From NCBI RefSeq assembly GCF_004358445.1, contig NZ_CP037951.1, positions 855,501 through 919,500 on the forward strand: 64,000 bases of DNA, given 5' to 3'. Below are positions 17,374 to 27,312 of the stretch, one piece after another; the stretch's first letter is position 1; every line of letters begins with the position of its first letter. The DNA comes from Parashewanella tropica (GTDB lineage: Bacteria > Pseudomonadota > Gammaproteobacteria > Enterobacterales > Shewanellaceae). The notes under the pieces are model-generated. The model was not told the origin of the DNA. It saw only the letters and a list, made by a program, of their open reading frames with translations, and searched no databases. A program made the position numbers and the translations under genes.

Positions 17374-20075
17374 AAGACTTAACGACATTTGAATTGGCAT
17401 GCCAAAATATCTTAATGGCAATGCAGGATAGTGATGACAGCTCTTTTCAATTGGATAGATCAAGTATAGTGAAGGCTGTAGAAGCCCAAGCTCAAGTTAT
17501 GAGGCTTACTTCTAATATTGATATTTCTGAGCAAGATATCGAGCTAACAGTTGCAAAGCTTGAAGAAAGGTTCGATATATCCATGACGCTAGGGGTTGTT
17601 TTCAAAGCTGATAACTACAAACCTTGGCTGCACGAAAGAAGGGGGGATATAAATTGGTTTTATTGGGGGAGATATAAAAAGCACTTAATTAATTCAGGTT
17701 TTCCACCTAAAGTCGTTACCCAGTTAGATCTTGTTACGGATAAAATTCTAGATCATCTGGAATACCCTGAAAAAGAAGGTGATTGGACTAGAAAAGGTTT
17801 AGTCGTCGGGCACGTGCAATCTGGAAAGACTGCTAATTACACCGCTGTTATCAATAAGGCTGCGGATGCTGGTTATAAAGTTATCATTGTGTTAGCTGGA
17901 ATATTGAGTGCACTAAGAAGTCAGACACAAGAAAGGATTGATGAGGGCTTTAGAGGGGTTGATAGCTCTAAGCAATTAAATGATATACCGCTAAAAGATA
18001 GGCTTGTTGGTGTTGGTCAGTATTCTCATGAAAATGTACCTATTTCATTTACCACAACTGTACATGATTTTAAAAACAGTATTGCCAAACAAATAGGCTC
18101 AACATTAGATAACTTCAATCAGCCTGTTGTGCTAGTTATCAAAAAGAACAAAGCAATATTGCAAAATCTAATAAGCTGGTTGAAAAACAATAATCTCAGC
18201 TTAGATCAACTTCCGTTTTTATTAGTCGATGATGAAGCAGACCATGCATCGATAAATACAAATAAAGAAGATACTGATGCGACTGCAATCAATAGCAAAA
18301 TTAGAGAATTACTAAAACTATTTCGTCAAAATATGTATCTCGGTTATACAGCTACACCATTTGCAAACATCTTTATAGATCCTGATAACAGTGATGAGAT
18401 GATCGGAGATGAATTGTTCCCGAGAGATTTTATTATTAGTTTGGATGCCCCCTCAAATTATGTCGGCTCCCGTAGAATCTTCAGTTCAGATAAAGATCTT
18501 GAAATCGTTAGACCAATTTTTGATTACGAAGATTTACTTCACCCTTCTCATAAGAAAGAGCATGTACCTGAAGCTTTACCTAGATCATTAAAGGAAGCAA
18601 TAAGAGCTTTTGTATTGATTCGTGCAATTAGAATACTAAGGGGGCAAGAGTTTAAACATAACTCTATGCTTATAAATGTTAGTCGATTTACTGATGTGCA
18701 AAGCCACATAAAACTATTAGTTCACGATTACCTTGATGAACTAAGAATACATACAATCAATCATTATCAATTAGCCGAAAATATAGCTTTAAATGACCCA
18801 TCACTTAGCAATTTAAAATCTACTTTTGATAAAGAGTTTGTAAGCTTGGAATTCAAATGGGTAGAAGTTCAAGCTGTTCTTAAAAGAGCTATATCACCGA
18901 TCGAAACAATTGAAGTAAATGCGTCTAAAAGCTCAGAACCTTTAGATTACAGCAAAGGCAATTACCCTAATGGGCGCAGCATTATAGCTGTTGGAGGATT
19001 GAGTTTATCAAGAGGGCTTACTTTAGAGGGGCTGACAGTGAGTTACTTCATTAGAAATACTCAAATGTATGATACTTTGATGCAAATGGGGCGCTGGTTT
19101 GGTTATCGTGATGGCTATGCAGAGTTGTGCCGGTTATATATGCCTTCTGAAGCAATTTCTTGGTATGAACATATCTCAGATGTCACTGAGGAATTAAGGG
19201 ATGAGTTCAAAAGGATGGAAAATGCCAAACTTACTCCAGAGGAGTTTGGCTTGTGTGTTAGGAGTCATCCAGAGTCATTAATAGTTACCGCAAGAAATAA
19301 AATGCGGTCAGGTTCTAAAGTTCTAAGACAAATAAGTCTTTTGGGAAGAAGCGTTGAAACCACGGTTTTAGGGACTTCTTCGAGTTTTTTAGACACTAAC
19401 AAAAATGCGCTAAAATCATTAATTCAATATCTCTTACAGACTAATACACATACAGAAAATTCAGGTAGTAATTATTTATTTAAAAAACTTGATGACCAAC
19501 CTGTGAGACGTTTTATCGATACTTACTTAAATCATCCAGCTTCTATCATGACGGAAGCGAAACCAATTCTGGATTATATAAATAAAATTAATTGTGATTG
19601 GGATATTCAACTAATTAGCAACTCTAAACCGCATGTTCTAAGCAAAGCTTTTACTGTTGATAGTATTATTATGCACCCTCTGATGCGTACTGTTACAAAA
19701 TACAAAGATACGAGTTCAGCTATAACATCTAGTAAAAAGCGCTTTAGTTCACCGTCTTGGGAGCGAGCAGGTATAGATAAAGAAATTATTGAATCCCACT
19801 TAGATAGAATGGAAAAATCAAAGTCTTTAACAGGTAAAATTTTAAGGCAACTGAGAACTAGACCTCTACTTACCGTTTATTTATTAGATTGCCAAATTGC
19901 AGGCTCAGGCGAGCCAGCTGCTACTCAAACAGTGGTTGGCTGGAGTATAAGTTTTCCTGGTGAAGCAGGCTCTCGTAAACCTGAAAATTTAGTCGAATAT
20001 GTTGTTAATACTACTTGGTGGAATCAAGAGTTTGGTGAATTGCTTGATGAAGAGGATGATTTCGAAAATGATTAA
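17370..20075 (+). CDS. Z1-domain ATPase/helicase-like protein
   Basis: A 901-aa member of the Z1 family. Walker A is GHVQSGKT (residues 147-154), Walker B LLVDDEADHASIN (near 286-291), a TAT motif occurs in LGYTATPFAN, and the late motif QMGRWFGYRDGY contains the arginine-finger region of SF2-like ATPases. Start overlaps the MORC stop, and the end overlaps the next gene by eight bases, so the four genes form one operon. It is thought to be the motor of MORC-associated restriction systems. The frame is intact. Confidence 0.9.
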   Translation: MKDLTTFELACQNILMAMQDSDDSSFQLDRSSIVKAVEAQAQVMRLTSNIDISEQDIELTVAKLEERFDISMTLGVVFKADNYKPWLHERRGDINWFYWGRYKKHLINSGFPPKVVTQLDLVTDKILDHLEYPEKEGDWTRKGLVVGHVQSGKTANYTAVINKAADAGYKVIIVLAGILSALRSQTQERIDEGFRGVDSSKQLNDIPLKDRLVGVGQYSHENVPISFTTTVHDFKNSIAKQIGSTLDNFNQPVVLVIKKNKAILQNLISWLKNNNLSLDQLPFLLVDDEADHASINTNKEDTDATAINSKIRELLKLFRQNMYLGYTATPFANIFIDPDNSDEMIGDELFPRDFIISLDAPSNYVGSRRIFSSDKDLEIVRPIFDYEDLLHPSHKKEHVPEALPRSLKEAIRAFVLIRAIRILRGQEFKHNSMLINVSRFTDVQSHIKLLVHDYLDELRIHTINHYQLAENIALNDPSLSNLKSTFDKEFVSLEFKWVEVQAVLKRAISPIETIEVNASKSSEPLDYSKGNYPNGRSIIAVGGLSLSRGLTLEGLTVSYFIRNTQMYDTLMQMGRWFGYRDGYAELCRLYMPSEAISWYEHISDVTEELRDEFKRMENAKLTPEEFGLCVRSHPESLIVTARNKMRSGSKVLRQISLLGRSVETTVLGTSSSFLDTNKNALKSLIQYLLQTNTHTENSGSNYLFKKLDDQPVRRFIDTYLNHPASIMTEAKPILDYINKINCDWDIQLISNSKPHVLSKAFTVDSIIMHPLMRTVTKYKDTSSAITSSKKRFSSPSWERAGIDKEIIESHLDRMEKSKSLTGKILRQLRTRPLLTVYLLDCQIAGSGEPAATQTVVGWSISFPGEAGSRKPENLVEYVVNTTWWNQEFGELLDEEDDFEND

Positions 20076-21021
20076 TCCTTGGGAAAGCATAAAAACTCCA
20101 GCAACGGACTTATCTGCTAGACGAATAGATCATAAGCACCCATTAGATATTTTTTGGGCTAAGGATCGATTAGGCAGATATTTATTTGTTTGTAAATTAA
20201 CTGATGAATGTAAATTACCATCTAAATATCCGTCTCTATTTGGCATAGAGATAACCTCTATATCAGAAACTAAACAATTAGTTTTGAGCCTTAAAAACCC
20301 TAGTGACTGGGAGCTATTTTTTTCCTTATGTAACGATATCATTTCTGCCACAAGGATTTTGGCACCAGCAGCAGTGGTTCCGGTTATTTTTAGAAGAATA
20401 GAGCGTTGGAGAGAGTTTTTAAAGAAAGATAAAGTAAAACTGCTTGCTGAAAGAACGATTAAAGGGCTGATTGGTGAATTGGTTTATTTGAATCTTCATT
20501 TGGCAAAGAAGTATGGTATTTCGCAAGCTATTGATTTTTGGACTGGGCCAGAAGGAAGTCCACAGGATTTTAATGTTAAAAATGTTGCTATCGAAGTTAA
20601 GTGCCAGATCGGTACGTCAGCCCCAAAAGTAAAAATATCTTCAGCTGAACAGTTATGTAGTCAGCTTGATGAGCTGTATTTGTTTGTTGTTACATTAGGT
20701 AGAACAGAACCCGAATCACAAGATTCAGTGTCGTTGCCATCTCTAATTTCAAATATTCAAACGACTTTAGAGGAAGAAGGCAATACACAGCAACTCGAAC
20801 AGTTTCTGGATGCTTTATTGGAGATTGGTTATATTCACAATGAAGAGTACTTTAATTACAGTTATATCATTGCTTCAAAAAAGTTTTATGAAGTTACCGA
20901 AAACTTCCCAAGGATTACACTACTCGATATTCCGAACGGTATTGGTAATGTCACTTACGATTTAGAATTAACTAATTGTGAGCCTTTTTTAACTGATGAA
21001 CCATGGGTATCCTTAGTATGA
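20068..21021 (+). CDS. DUF4420-like PD-(D/E)XK protein
   Basis: A 317-aa protein with a PD-(D/E)XK nuclease core in PQDFNVKNVAIEVKCQ (Asp, then ExK). This matches the PD-(D/E)XK motif protein/DUF4420 family that follows Z1 genes. I chose the ATG at 20068, which overlaps the Z1 stop; the frame upstream of it lies inside Z1. It is the best candidate for the DNA-cutting subunit of the system. Confidence 0.85.
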   Translation: MINPWESIKTPATDLSARRIDHKHPLDIFWAKDRLGRYLFVCKLTDECKLPSKYPSLFGIEITSISETKQLVLSLKNPSDWELFFSLCNDIISATRILAPAAVVPVIFRRIERWREFLKKDKVKLLAERTIKGLIGELVYLNLHLAKKYGISQAIDFWTGPEGSPQDFNVKNVAIEVKCQIGTSAPKVKISSAEQLCSQLDELYLFVVTLGRTEPESQDSVSLPSLISNIQTTLEEEGNTQQLEQFLDALLEIGYIHNEEYFNYSYIIASKKFYEVTENFPRITLLDIPNGIGNVTYDLELTNCEPFLTDEPWVSLV

Positions 21022-23066
21022 GCTTAGATTTATTTTACACAAATTTCATGCAAGAAATTTATAGTGAAGCTGAGTGTGGGAGTAAATTTAATGAACCTGC
21101 ATTTGTTGAAAAAATTTGTGATTACTTAGTCGAGCAAGCAGTACTAGAGGACTATTCGATTTGTAGCTACAAAAAAGATTCTTTGGGATTAAAACTAGAT
21201 GCTTGGTATCACAATGAAAGCAATGGAGTTCTTACACTTGTCGTTTCTCACTATAAAGATAGCCTAGAAACACTTACAACAACTGTAGCAAATCAAATCT
21301 CAAAGCGTGCAGTTCGCTTTTTTGAAAAAAGTCTTGATAGTAGTTTTTATCAAACTATGGAAGAAACCGATTTAGCTTATTCTTTGGTAAGGGAGATCTG
21401 TCTAAAATCATCTTCAATAAGTAGCGTCAAAATAATCATAATTACTAATTGTATAATTAGTAAATCATTAAAAAATATCGAATCTATTGAAAGTCACAAT
21501 ATTAATATCAGTTTCGATATTTGGGATATAGAGAGGTTCTACAGGATAGACTCCTCAAAGTTTGGTAAAGAAACTATAGAAATTGACTTTAAAGATGAAT
21601 TTGGAAAATACCTTCCTTGCTTAAAGGCCTTTTCAGACACAGACAAATATCAGTCATACTTACTTGTACTTCCAGGGACACTTCTTGCTCAGCTTTATGA
21701 TAAATACACTGAAAGGTTATTAGAGCAAAACGTGAGGACATTCTTGCAATTTAAAGGCAAAGTAAACAAGGGGATGAGGAATACTATTATTAATCAACCC
21801 AATATGTTTTTTGCCTACAATAATGGTTTGACTGCCACAGCAGAAGAAATTTCAATATTAGAACAACATGGTATTACTTTAATTTCAAAGCTAAAAAACC
21901 TACAAATAGTGAATGGGGGGCAAACTACAGCATCAATATATAACACTCTAAAGAAAGAAAAAGCTGATTTATCTAAGGTCTTTATTCAAGTTAAGTTGAC
22001 GATTGTCCCTCCTGATTTTGTTGAATCAATTGTTCCTAAGATTTCAGAATTTGCAAATACTCAAAATAAAGTTAACGCCGCTGACTTTTTTTCAAATAGC
22101 CCATTTCATTGGAGATTTGAAGAACTTTCTAGACGGATATGGGCACCTTCACCTGAAGGTGGGTTACGAGAAACTCATTGGTTTTATGAAAGGGCTCGTG
22201 GTCAATACATGACTGCTAAAACAAAATTGACTCCAGCAGAACAAAGGAATTTTGAAAAGACTAACCCTAAACAACAAATGTTAACGAAAACAGATCTGGC
22301 TAAGTATTATAATTCTTGGGAAAAAATGCCACATGTTGTGAGCCTTGGAGCTCAAAAAAACTTCGGAAAATTTGCAGTTCTAATGACAGAGCAGTGGGAT
22401 AAAGATGAAAAACAATTTAATGAAATGTTTTTTAAAGAATCAATAGCCAAGGCGATCCTTTTTAAAGAATTAGATAAAAAAATTATGAAGCAGCCGTGGT
22501 ACGGTGGTTATAAGGCAAATATTGTAACATATACCATATCAAGGTTTAGGCATGAAATTGATTGTAAAAGAATGGCCCTTGACCTTATGAGTCTTTGGAA
22601 AAAGCAATCATTGCCAGAAGCAATTTTAGAAAACCTTATTGAGATAGCAGAAACTGTAAACGAAGTCATTAAATCAACTCCAATGCATGTTACTAATATT
22701 GGAGAATGGTGCAAGAAACCTGATTGCTGGGAAAGTTTGCTAAATACTAATATCACGCTAACCAATGCAGTAGAAAATTTACTTATTGATCGAAATGAAG
22801 TCATTCAGCAAAAAAAAGAGGCCGCTACAACTCAAAAGATAGATAACGGGATTGAGGCTCAAAAGTATATTATTGAAAAGACTCGCAACTACTGGAAAAA
22901 AATGCAAGATTGGAATAAAGCTTCATTTGTACTAAGTCACAAAGAAAAAAGCATACTAGATGTAGCGGCATCCATACCAATGAAAATTCCTTCTGAAAAG
23001 CAATCTCTCATGTTATTGGATATCGAAAAAAAAGCCCTCGAAGAAGGCTTTCACTATTCGTCTTAA
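21018..23066 (+). CDS. AIPR family protein
   Basis: A 682-aa protein of the AIPR (abortive infection phage resistance) family. The signature is LQIVNGGQTTASIYN near residue 298, followed by IPKISEFANTQNKVN-type sequence (here VPKISEFANTQNKVNAAD). The start ATG at 21018 overlaps the previous stop (ATGA). The role of AIPR proteins is not settled; they recur in phage-resistance and restriction contexts with MORC and Z1. The gene meets the methyltransferase tail to tail with 27 bases between them. Confidence 0.88.
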   Translation: MSLDLFYTNFMQEIYSEAECGSKFNEPAFVEKICDYLVEQAVLEDYSICSYKKDSLGLKLDAWYHNESNGVLTLVVSHYKDSLETLTTTVANQISKRAVRFFEKSLDSSFYQTMEETDLAYSLVREICLKSSSISSVKIIIITNCIISKSLKNIESIESHNINISFDIWDIERFYRIDSSKFGKETIEIDFKDEFGKYLPCLKAFSDTDKYQSYLLVLPGTLLAQLYDKYTERLLEQNVRTFLQFKGKVNKGMRNTIINQPNMFFAYNNGLTATAEEISILEQHGITLISKLKNLQIVNGGQTTASIYNTLKKEKADLSKVFIQVKLTIVPPDFVESIVPKISEFANTQNKVNAADFFSNSPFHWRFEELSRRIWAPSPEGGLRETHWFYERARGQYMTAKTKLTPAEQRNFEKTNPKQQMLTKTDLAKYYNSWEKMPHVVSLGAQKNFGKFAVLMTEQWDKDEKQFNEMFFKESIAKAILFKELDKKIMKQPWYGGYKANIVTYTISRFRHEIDCKRMALDLMSLWKKQSLPEAILENLIEIAETVNEVIKSTPMHVTNIGEWCKKPDCWESLLNTNITLTNAVENLLIDRNEVIQQKKEAATTQKIDNGIEAQKYIIEKTRNYWKKMQDWNKASFVLSHKEKSILDVAASIPMKIPSEKQSLMLLDIEKKALEEGFHYSS

Positions 23067-23093
23067 GTATCTGTTATATGAACCCTAAAGTAA

Positions 23094-24665
23094 CTATATA
23101 TTTAGCAAAAACTTACTAATTAATTTAGCTATTTTGGCTGATAATAGTGGGGGGACTGCGTTACCTACTTGAACATATTGCTGAGTACGATTTCCAACAA
23201 AAAAATAATTATCTGGAAATGTTTGGATCCTTGCCGCCTCTCTGACTGTCAAGCTTCTGCACTGGAGAAAGTCAGGATGAATATAGTAATGTCCGTCTTT
23301 AGATATATGGCAAGTGATTGTAGTTGCTGGCAAGTTGTTAGGTTGTACTCTAAATCTATCTGCGAACTTGCCTGATTTGAAATTCTTATGGTTTGGTATT
23401 AATGCGTCAGGGAAATCACTAGCTCTAGGACTCAATCTTTCCCAATTATTGTCATATCCAACTTTTGCCCAAATACTACAATATAAATATCTTTGGAGAT
23501 CTAGAGCTAGATGACCTCTTGTTTCATGATTGCAAACATAACGTCCTAGCTTTTTATCATAAAACCAACTCGATAATTCGCTATTCTTTATGGTACTTAT
23601 CCTTTGGATCCCATGGTTTCTGCCTTGTTCCTCTTTAGGAATACCCATCTCAACTACAGCTGTTTCAAATGCGTCAGCAATTATTGATTGATCATGTTTT
23701 TTTAATGATGAAATTGTTTTTAATGCGTTGCTTTTTATTGATTTTAACCAATTTTCGCTAGTATTTTCCTCTTTGGATAAGCCGCTTCTGAGCTTAGGCA
23801 AGTCACATAAAACATCACTAACAGTGATCTTATTTTCACTGAGAGCAAGGGTTTCATTTTTCCATAAGTCAGCGATATCTTCTCTGATACCAAGAAGAAT
23901 CACCCTATGGCGACGTTGAGGTATTCCATAGTTTTCACCAGCAATAACATAATCTTTGGGTTGCAGCTCGTTATCATCATCTTTAGTGGCTACGAAAGAA
24001 ACTATTTTATATCTATGGCTTTTGTGAACTAAAGGCTGAAGAGAAACTGACTCTGACGGATTCTCTAGATCCTTGAAAATTGATTTATGTATTAACTTCC
24101 CATTCACTTTTGCGGACAACATACCTTTTACGTTTTCCATAACAAAAATTAATGGTTGAAATAAAGATAAGACTTTCAAATACTCTTTATAAAGGAAGTT
24201 ACGATGATCTAAGGTAGGATCATACTTTTGATTGGACTTATTTCTAGCTACGCCTGCAACAGAATATGCTTGGCAAGGTGGGCCTCCAATTAATACGCAT
24301 TCGTCATCACCTAGAGATTGTGATATTGCAGAATAGATAGCTTCATCATCTTTTCCGAGTTCTAAGTTTAATGCTTCTCTGTTTGCGGCTTCAACTTGAG
24401 CTTTAAATTTTGGAAGTTTATAAAGTTGCTCTTCTGGTGACTTTCCTAGTTTGCCTTTTAGAAAGTCATAATACTCCTTTGGTGCATCATCAAACTGCCT
24501 GTAAAATGCTCTAAGTTTTAGAGTTCGGTATGCACTAGGCTCTTTTTCAATAGATGAGATCAATTTAAAAACTCTAGAACCTTCATCATTTTTGATTGAG
24601 GAGAAGCCCTCTCCAAGTCCTCCAGGGCCTGAGAATAGGTCAATTACTTTTATTGGTTTGTTCAT
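23094..24665 (-). CDS. DNA (cytosine-5) methyltransferase
   Basis: A 523-aa C5 methylase. Motif I is DLFSGPGGLGEGF (residues 9-21), motif IV GGPPCQAYSVAG contains the catalytic Cys, motif VI is VMENVKGM, motif VIII is QRRHRVILLG and motifs IX/X lie in RSLTVREAARIQTFPD and QVGNAVPP. All are intact. An unusually long insert precedes motif IV. It is convergent with the MORC-Z1-DUF4420-AIPR operon and would protect the island host from that system. Target sequence cannot be read from the protein. Confidence 0.93.
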   Translation of the reverse strand: MNKPIKVIDLFSGPGGLGEGFSSIKNDEGSRVFKLISSIEKEPSAYRTLKLRAFYRQFDDAPKEYYDFLKGKLGKSPEEQLYKLPKFKAQVEAANREALNLELGKDDEAIYSAISQSLGDDECVLIGGPPCQAYSVAGVARNKSNQKYDPTLDHRNFLYKEYLKVLSLFQPLIFVMENVKGMLSAKVNGKLIHKSIFKDLENPSESVSLQPLVHKSHRYKIVSFVATKDDDNELQPKDYVIAGENYGIPQRRHRVILLGIREDIADLWKNETLALSENKITVSDVLCDLPKLRSGLSKEENTSENWLKSIKSNALKTISSLKKHDQSIIADAFETAVVEMGIPKEEQGRNHGIQRISTIKNSELSSWFYDKKLGRYVCNHETRGHLALDLQRYLYCSIWAKVGYDNNWERLSPRASDFPDALIPNHKNFKSGKFADRFRVQPNNLPATTITCHISKDGHYYIHPDFLQCRSLTVREAARIQTFPDNYFFVGNRTQQYVQVGNAVPPLLSAKIAKLISKFLLNI

Positions 24666-25219
24666 TTACTTTGATTACAATCGTTCAATGAAGATTATAA
24701 TATCAATTTTTAGAATAAATAATGCAGTTTTTCGCTTTGTTCTTATTGTTGGAGGGCTTTTTTCGATTGTTTGAGTATTTCGGCTAAATGAATAAGCTAT
24801 TTCCCTACCTTGTCAGAATAGTTGTCTTTGATTTTAAGGTAAAGTAGGAGACAGGATGTCAACTTCCTCTATTGCAATATCTTTTGGTTTCATTGTTCAT
24901 TTTAAACGTTCGAGACAGCAACTGAACGCATCACACAGTGCATTTTAATTGTACACAAAGACCAAGCGTTGTTCGACACAGCCTATGCATTAAGGAATAT
25001 TAATAGAGTTTGTGAGGGGCTATATGTAATTTTACGTTGTATGAGGAATGCAAAGTCAACCAAAGTAATAATTTTGACTGATTTTTATAGCTAAATCAAT
25101 GTTTGATAGTTTTGAACTCAAATAGTCTTGAAAAAAAATAGATTCATGATAATTTGGCTCTTTGGATGAGTGCTATCAAGTAACTTACTTATTTTTTTAG
25201 CAAATAATTATGGAAAATT
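24666..25219. other. intergenic region between the two defence loci
   Basis: These 554 bases lie between the divergent methyltransferase and CARF-winged-helix genes and should contain both promoters. No CRISPR repeats, tRNA or convincing small gene is visible; the frame ending at 24774 is a weak hydrophobic peptide without a good ribosome site. No clear operator was found. Confidence 0.5.
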
Positions 25220-26356
25220 ATGAGCTGTATTCTCCTAGCTATCATAGGCTCAAGCCCACAAGTTTTAACTGAAACTTTATACGGTATCTATAAGTCTGGT
25301 AAACCTTACCCACAAAAAGTCATTGTTGTAACTACCAAAAGTTGTAAGTCTAAACTCGAGGCAGGTTTATTCATTAATAATAAGCTCGCTCAATTAGAGC
25401 AAGAGTATTCATTACCTTCTTTAAATTCAAATGATATAGATATTCAAATTATTACTGATAAACATGGTAATGAAATTTTTGATGCTAAGTCTATTGAAGA
25501 TCAAGCAACTATGGCTAATTTCATCACTGGTAAAGTGTATGAACTTACCGAAGATGAAGGAAATTCAATTCATGCGTCAATCGCAGGTGGACGTAAGACG
25601 ATGGCTTTCTATTTAGGCTATGCAATGTCTCTTTTTGGACGTTCACAAGATACGCTAAGTCATGTATTTGTTAATGATGAATTTGAATTTAATGATGAGT
25701 TTTGGTTTCCTACTATTTCATCAAATGAAATTCCAAACAACAAGAAAAAAGAAGAAATTTTAAATACTCGTGATGCTGTAATAACGTTAGCAGAGATTCC
25801 ATTCGTGAGAATGAGGCAGCTTGTACCTAAACAGCTGATTCAATCGTTACAAAATACGTCGTTTAGCAAAACAGTTGATACATATAATTCGATAGAATCT
25901 AATTCTTTATCAATAAAATTTAATTTCAAAGCTAGAAGGCTTTTAATCTCAGGAATACTTGTCAAGCTTACTGCTAAGGAGTGTGCATTTTATGCTTGGC
26001 TTGCTAGGAAGGGGGCGAAAGGGCTTGTTATTGATAGATATTTTGAAGATGAAGTCAGTTACAGTGAGGAGTTTTTAGAACTTTTTGAGGTACTCTCAAA
26101 TGATAATAGAGTTTACTCTACATTTGGTCTCACTCCTGAGGACTTTAAGGAAAGACTAACTTCAAGCCTTAAGCCCATGGATAGACAATTTGTCCAAACT
26201 TGTAGGACGAATCTCAATCGTAAGCTTTTTAGTTTGTTCCCACCTAATATTGCTGAAAAAATCAGTATTAATTCCATTCAAGTGTCTGGTAAACAATCAA
26301 CAGTTTACTTCTTAACAAATGATGTTTGTGATGCCTTGCTGGAAGGAAGTTCATAA
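25220..26356 (+). CDS. CARF-winged-helix protein, CRISPR-associated NE0113/SSO2081-like family
   Basis: A 378-aa protein. Residues 1-170 form a CARF/ring-nuclease-like domain: LAIIGSSPQVLTETLY at the start, IDIQIITDKHGNEIF, and the phosphate-binding ASIAGGRKTMAFYLGYAMS. This matches the TIGR02584 (NE0113) type, whose relatives degrade or sense cyclic oligoadenylate. The C-terminal KLTAKECAFYAWLARKG has the look of a winged helix like those of transcription regulators. No Cas gene or array is present. It has its own upstream region and ends 245 bases before the large operon, which suggests a sensor or regulator of that operon. Confidence 0.83.
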   Translation: MSCILLAIIGSSPQVLTETLYGIYKSGKPYPQKVIVVTTKSCKSKLEAGLFINNKLAQLEQEYSLPSLNSNDIDIQIITDKHGNEIFDAKSIEDQATMANFITGKVYELTEDEGNSIHASIAGGRKTMAFYLGYAMSLFGRSQDTLSHVFVNDEFEFNDEFWFPTISSNEIPNNKKKEEILNTRDAVITLAEIPFVRMRQLVPKQLIQSLQNTSFSKTVDTYNSIESNSLSIKFNFKARRLLISGILVKLTAKECAFYAWLARKGAKGLVIDRYFEDEVSYSEEFLELFEVLSNDNRVYSTFGLTPEDFKERLTSSLKPMDRQFVQTCRTNLNRKLFSLFPPNIAEKISINSIQVSGKQSTVYFLTNDVCDALLEGSS

Positions 26357-26601
26357 GCTTATAAACTCCAATAGAGCAAATTAATTTGTAACTATTAAAT
26401 TAGAGTTTCTTATTCGACTCTATTTCTCTGGGGGGAACTCCTCAGGTTCGGTAATAAAAACTTATAAATGGCTAAATACAGAACATGTAAATGGTATTTG
26501 GGCATAAAGCAATTTGATTTAAATATGAAACAATCAGTTCACCAACAGATTGTTTCGCTGACAAATATATTAGATGAGTTAATTCTTCCGGAGAGCTATC
26601 A
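26357..26601 (+). promoter_or_regulatory. leader region of the 21-kb TerY-P/CARF operon
   Basis: The 245-base gap contains a small dyad TAGAGT...ACTCTA (26401-26422) followed by TTTCTC, which may end the CARF-winged-helix transcript, and a GGAGAG ribosome site just before the vWA start at 26602. An overlapping frame from 26468 runs into the vWA gene and is not credible. The operon promoter should lie in this region; I cannot place it firmly. Confidence 0.4.
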
Positions 26602-27303
26602 ATGTTTGATCCTAAAAAATTCACCACCCCAACAGCTAAACCACTTCCCGTCGTTCTACTTCTGGATGTCAGTTCTAGTATGTTCGGAGATAAAATCGAG
26701 AACCTTAACAAAGCCGTCAAGGATATGCTGGACACTTTTAAGCAGGAAGAAAAAATGGAGACTGAGACTCTTGTTTCCGTTATCACTTTTGGTAGTCAGG
26801 TTGAGCTATATGTTCCTTATACCAAGGCTTCTCACGTGCAGTGGCAAGATCTGCAGGCCAACGGAATGACGCCGATGGGAACCGCCCTTAAAATGGCTAA
26901 GGCCATGATCGAGGATAAGGAGACCACTCCGTCTCGCGCTTACCGGCCAACCATCGTTCTTGTTTCAGACGGCCAGCCAAATGATAGTTGGGAAAGACCG
27001 CTGGAAGACTTCATTTCAGAGGGACGCTCATCAAAATGTGACCGCATGGCGATGGCTATTGGACGTGATGCGGATGAGACTGTTCTGAAGCGTTTTATCG
27101 AGGGCACGCCCCACGACCTTTTCTATGCGGAAAACGGCGGGCAGCTGCATGAGTTTTTCCAGAGAGTGACCATGTCAGTGACCATGCGTACTAAGTCCAA
27201 GAATCCGAACGAGGTACCAGCATCTATTGAGCTTGACGAGAGCGCTAAATCAAATATTGCTGCGTCAATCTCTATTGAAAATGACGATCAAGGTTATTGG
27301 TAG
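26602..27303 (+). CDS. TerY-like vWA domain protein
   Basis: A 233-aa von Willebrand A domain of the TerY type. MIDAS residues are DVSSS (22-26), the Thr in GMTPMGTAL and the Asp in LVSDGQPND. The protein ends after the domain with a short acidic tail. In TerY-P systems such a vWA protein works with a PP2C phosphatase and a kinase as a metal-dependent scaffold or switch. It opens a chain of eleven tightly spaced genes. Its codon choice looks less AT-rich than that of the next gene, and more like that of the PP2C and helicase genes further down. Confidence 0.88.
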   Translation: MFDPKKFTTPTAKPLPVVLLLDVSSSMFGDKIENLNKAVKDMLDTFKQEEKMETETLVSVITFGSQVELYVPYTKASHVQWQDLQANGMTPMGTALKMAKAMIEDKETTPSRAYRPTIVLVSDGQPNDSWERPLEDFISEGRSSKCDRMAMAIGRDADETVLKRFIEGTPHDLFYAENGGQLHEFFQRVTMSVTMRTKSKNPNEVPASIELDESAKSNIAASISIENDDQGYW

Positions 27304-27312
27304 GAGAACAAG

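Noticed and set aside
24592-24774. Small hydrophobic frame upstream of the methyltransferase
   Set aside because: Mostly overlaps the methyltransferase gene on the other strand, with no credible start signal.
25220-26356. A CRISPR-Cas locus was suspected because of the NE0113-type protein
   Set aside because: I searched the neighbouring gaps by eye for regularly spaced repeats and the genes for Cas1, Cas6 or Cas10 motifs and saw none.
26468-26869. Open frame of 133 codons overlapping the start of the TerY-like vWA gene
   Set aside because: It runs in another frame through the vWA domain, has no ribosome site and gives no recognisable protein; the vWA frame at 26602 has GGAGAG and intact MIDAS residues.
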